Shown in pieces: positions 62,306-64,000 of a DNA stretch of 64,000 nucleotides. The DNA is from Epilithonimonas sp. JDS (GTDB lineage: Bacteria; Bacteroidota; Bacteroidia; Flavobacteriales; Weeksellaceae), in contig NZ_JAJSAX010000004.1 of assembly GCF_021261315.1 (NCBI RefSeq), positions 186,001 through 250,000 on the forward strand, read 5' to 3'. The notes under the pieces are model-generated. The model was not told the origin of the DNA. It saw only the letters and a list, made by a program, of their open reading frames with translations, and did no database searches. How positions within the stretch are numbered: position 1 is the first letter of the stretch; each line of letters opens with the position of its first letter. The position numbers and the translations under genes were made by a program.

Positions 62306-62848
62306 TTAGTTCATCAAGCTTTTGCTCAGATTGAGCGCATCTTGGTTTGAACCGTCATATTGCAAAGATTTTGCGATGTATTGTTTTGCTTTTTCCTTAT
62401 CTGTATCCTTATCCTGGAAGGCGATAAAGAAATAAGCGTAAGCTAAATTCTGTTTGGAAGCATCCACTTCTTCCGGTTTAACTTTTGAAATATACTGCTC
62501 ATAGGCAGCTTTCGCACCTGCATTGTTTTTCGCTGACTGATTGGCATATCCAATGCTGTAGTAAGCTGGTGCCCAATCCGGAATTATTGTTGTAATTTTA
62601 TTCCAGATAGAGATCGCTGAGTTCCAGTCACCTGCATCCTGATAAGCCGTTGCCAATGTCACCAACGCCTGCGTATCATCAGGTTTTGCAGCCACTTGTT
62701 TCAGCAATGCATCAATCGCCGGGTTGGTTGCAGCTGTACTTTGTACTGTTGCTGCTTGTGTGGTATTGGTAGTTTGTGCGCTTATGAAACCTGTTGTCAT
62801 TAATGTTAATCCAAAAAACAAGCTTTTAATTTTCATTTCCGTTCTCAT
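62306..62848 (-). CDS. secreted tetratricopeptide repeat protein
   Basis: 180-residue protein with signal peptide (cleavage near FISAQ) and two to three TPR units: PDDTQALVTLATAYQDAGDW, WAPAYYSIGYANQSAKNNAG, and SKQNLAYAYFFIAFQDKD. TPRs of this kind hold protein partners in the periplasm. Start could be ATG 62848 (MRTEMKIK) or 62836 (MKIKSLF); the second gives a more normal signal peptide. The following 210 bases are a promoter region with no gene. Confidence 0.82.
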   Translation of the reverse strand: MRTEMKIKSLFFGLTLMTTGFISAQTTNTTQAATVQSTAATNPAIDALLKQVAAKPDDTQALVTLATAYQDAGDWNSAISIWNKITTIIPDWAPAYYSIGYANQSAKNNAGAKAAYEQYISKVKPEEVDASKQNLAYAYFFIAFQDKDTDKEKAKQYIAKSLQYDGSNQDALNLSKSLMN

Positions 62849-63003
62849 AACTTTTTGTTTTAATGTTGTAATGATAACGACAACAACGATTCCATAAAAT
62901 CGAAAAATTTTTAAACTTTAAACTTTTTAAGAGTTCATTAACAGAATCTAAAGCACAATTAAGAAAGTTTAAAACAATTGTTTAATTTTCATTTAATTTA
63001 GAT

Positions 63004-63034
63004 TACTAATACACTATTGGCACAATAATTAGTA
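63004..63034. promoter_or_regulatory. inverted repeat at the MarR promoter
   Basis: TACTAAT (63004-63010) and ATTAGTA (63028-63034), 24 bases between centres. TACATTTA (63033-63040) would be the -7 box, 20 bases before the ATG. Placement fits an operator for the regulator encoded next. Confidence 0.45.
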
Positions 63035-63060
63035 CATTTACACACTAAAATAAACACAAA

Positions 63061-63723
63061 ATGAATATTAATCTTGTAAAAAATGTGATTCAATTGCTTG
63101 AAGATTTTGATCTTCAAAATAAGAATCAAACTTACACTTCTAATATTGAAGGCTTTAAAAATTGGATTTCTGACCAAAACAATATAACGAGCGAAGAACC
63201 AATCTGGGAAGGAAAAGAAAACGGAAGATCTCCGGAAGGTGTGATCAGTACGCTACTTGTTCACCTCAACCGTTATGCAAAGACTTATTCTAAATCTGCA
63301 ATTGCGGATTCTGATTTCCATACGCAGGACGAGTTCAGTTATCTGATTAATCTGAAAGCATTCGATTCTATGACCAAAATGGAACTGATTAAAAAAAATA
63401 TTCAGGATAAATCGTCTGGCATTCTCATCATCAATAGATTGATAAAACAAGGCTGGATAGAACAAAGCAATTCTGAAATAGATAAGAGATCTAAAGTTCT
63501 AAAAATCACAGAATCCGGAAAATTAGCCTTGGAAAATCAAATGGAAAAAATCAGAAATGCTTCTAATATCGTCACAGGAAATCTGACTCATTCCGAAAAA
63601 ATGGAGCTAATCAGAATCCTTGATAAACTGGACAAATTCCACCAACCCATTTTTGCCAAAAACATCGAAAGTCCAAAATTGATAGAAACTGTTTATCAAG
63701 AATTTGCTTTCGGGAAAAATTAG
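63061..63723 (+). CDS. MarR-type winged-helix regulator of the carotenoid genes
   Basis: 220-residue regulator. The C-terminal half has the MarR winged helix: DEFSYLINLKAFDSMTKMEL, NIQDKSSGILIINRLIKQGWI, then the wing EQSNSEIDKRSKVLKITESG. The N-terminal 80 residues are an extra helical part. It ends three bases before crtI and probably shares its transcript, so it most likely controls pigment synthesis. Inverted repeat TACTAAT/ATTAGTA in its promoter may be its own site. Confidence 0.82.
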   Translation: MNINLVKNVIQLLEDFDLQNKNQTYTSNIEGFKNWISDQNNITSEEPIWEGKENGRSPEGVISTLLVHLNRYAKTYSKSAIADSDFHTQDEFSYLINLKAFDSMTKMELIKKNIQDKSSGILIINRLIKQGWIEQSNSEIDKRSKVLKITESGKLALENQMEKIRNASNIVTGNLTHSEKMELIRILDKLDKFHQPIFAKNIESPKLIETVYQEFAFGKN

Positions 63724-63726
63724 ATT

Positions 63727-64000
63727 ATGAAGAAAAAAATTGCCATCATCGGTTCCGGATTTTCAGGATTGTCTGCCGCAGCTTATTCCGCAAAGCTTGG
63801 ACACGAAGTTCATGTTTTCGAAAAAAATTCCAGCGTAGGCGGACGTGCCAGAAGTTTCAATACGGAAAATGGCTACACTTTCGATATGGGTCCAAGCTGG
63901 TATTGGATGCCGGATATCATCGAAAATTTCTTTCAGGATTTTAATAAAAAAGCTTCGGATTACTACCAACTGGTTCCACTCGATCCGCAATTTGAAATGG
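63727..64000 (+). CDS. crtI: phytoene desaturase, N-terminal part
   Basis: First 91 codons of a CrtI-type phytoene desaturase, cut by the window end. It oxidises phytoene to lycopene in carotenoid synthesis, using FAD. The N-terminal Rossmann motif IIGSGFSGLSAAAYSAKLGH (residues 6-25) is followed by FEKNSSVGGRARSF and the GYTFDMGPSWYWMPD stretch typical of the bacterial CrtI family. ATG 63727 lies three bases after the MarR stop. Downstream pigment genes are outside the window. Confidence 0.93.
   Translation, partial: MKKKIAIIGSGFSGLSAAAYSAKLGHEVHVFEKNSSVGGRARSFNTENGYTFDMGPSWYWMPDIIENFFQDFNKKASDYYQLVPLDPQFEM

Overview
The window reads as chromosomal DNA of a Flavobacteriia member close to Chryseobacterium/Epilithonimonas (Weeksellaceae). 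The basis is low GC, TAnnTTTG-type -7 promoter boxes ahead of many genes, a SusC/SusD polysaccharide-utilisation locus, a type IX secretion type B sorting domain, many Bacteroidota lipoproteins and a MarR-crtI carotenoid start. This placement is from family knowledge and pattern, not from a database search.

Layout. 0-3 kb: end of menA, an UPF0173 hydrolase, the SRP RNA (minus strand), a DUF4199 membrane protein and a ribbon-helix-helix/PIN toxin-antitoxin pair. 3-11.7 kb: a lipid-linked sugar transferase, a GIN-domain lipoprotein, a phosphosugar mutase, an aminotransferase, an Xre/RES toxin-antitoxin pair that runs directly into kdsB, a secreted protein, a MmcQ protein and ribF. 11.8-14.1 kb: atpD-atpC followed by a 0.4 kb block of palindromic repeats. 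14.1-20.3 kb: a large radical SAM protein, tRNA-Arg(CCU), an Xre regulator, a TerC-like membrane protein and an M14 peptidase; five TTACA-NN-TGTAA-type palindromes cluster here. 21-32.6 kb: a beta-glucan utilisation locus (SusC, SusD, glycan-binding lipoprotein, GH30, GH16, GH30), with a divergent pair of sugar transporter and degenerate-Nudix regulator.

32.7-46 kb: M28 peptidase, small YciI/VOC/SdpI operon, a type IX secreted protein behind polA, a lipoprotein, mgtE (with an apparent frame break at its N terminus), ppa, radC and cell-envelope genes. 46-55 kb: a UvrD/PcrA helicase, a FUSC membrane protein, a small glycosyltransferase/methyltransferase cluster and an MFS transporter. 54.6-55.1 kb is a repeat array ending in a long hairpin upstream of prfC. 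55.1-64 kb: prfC, two lipoproteins, a DUF4956 membrane protein, an exported protein with phosphohistidine and ATP-grasp domains in reversed order, a DUF4349 lipoprotein, a TPR protein, a MarR regulator and the start of crtI.

Most of the window is ordinary core genome. The points most worth a second look are the exported PEP-synthase-like protein, the Nudix-regulator beta-glucan locus, a structured dispersed repeat with compensatory changes between its two copies, the Xre operator cluster, the mgtE frame break, the RES-kdsB coupling, and the hairpin element before prfC.
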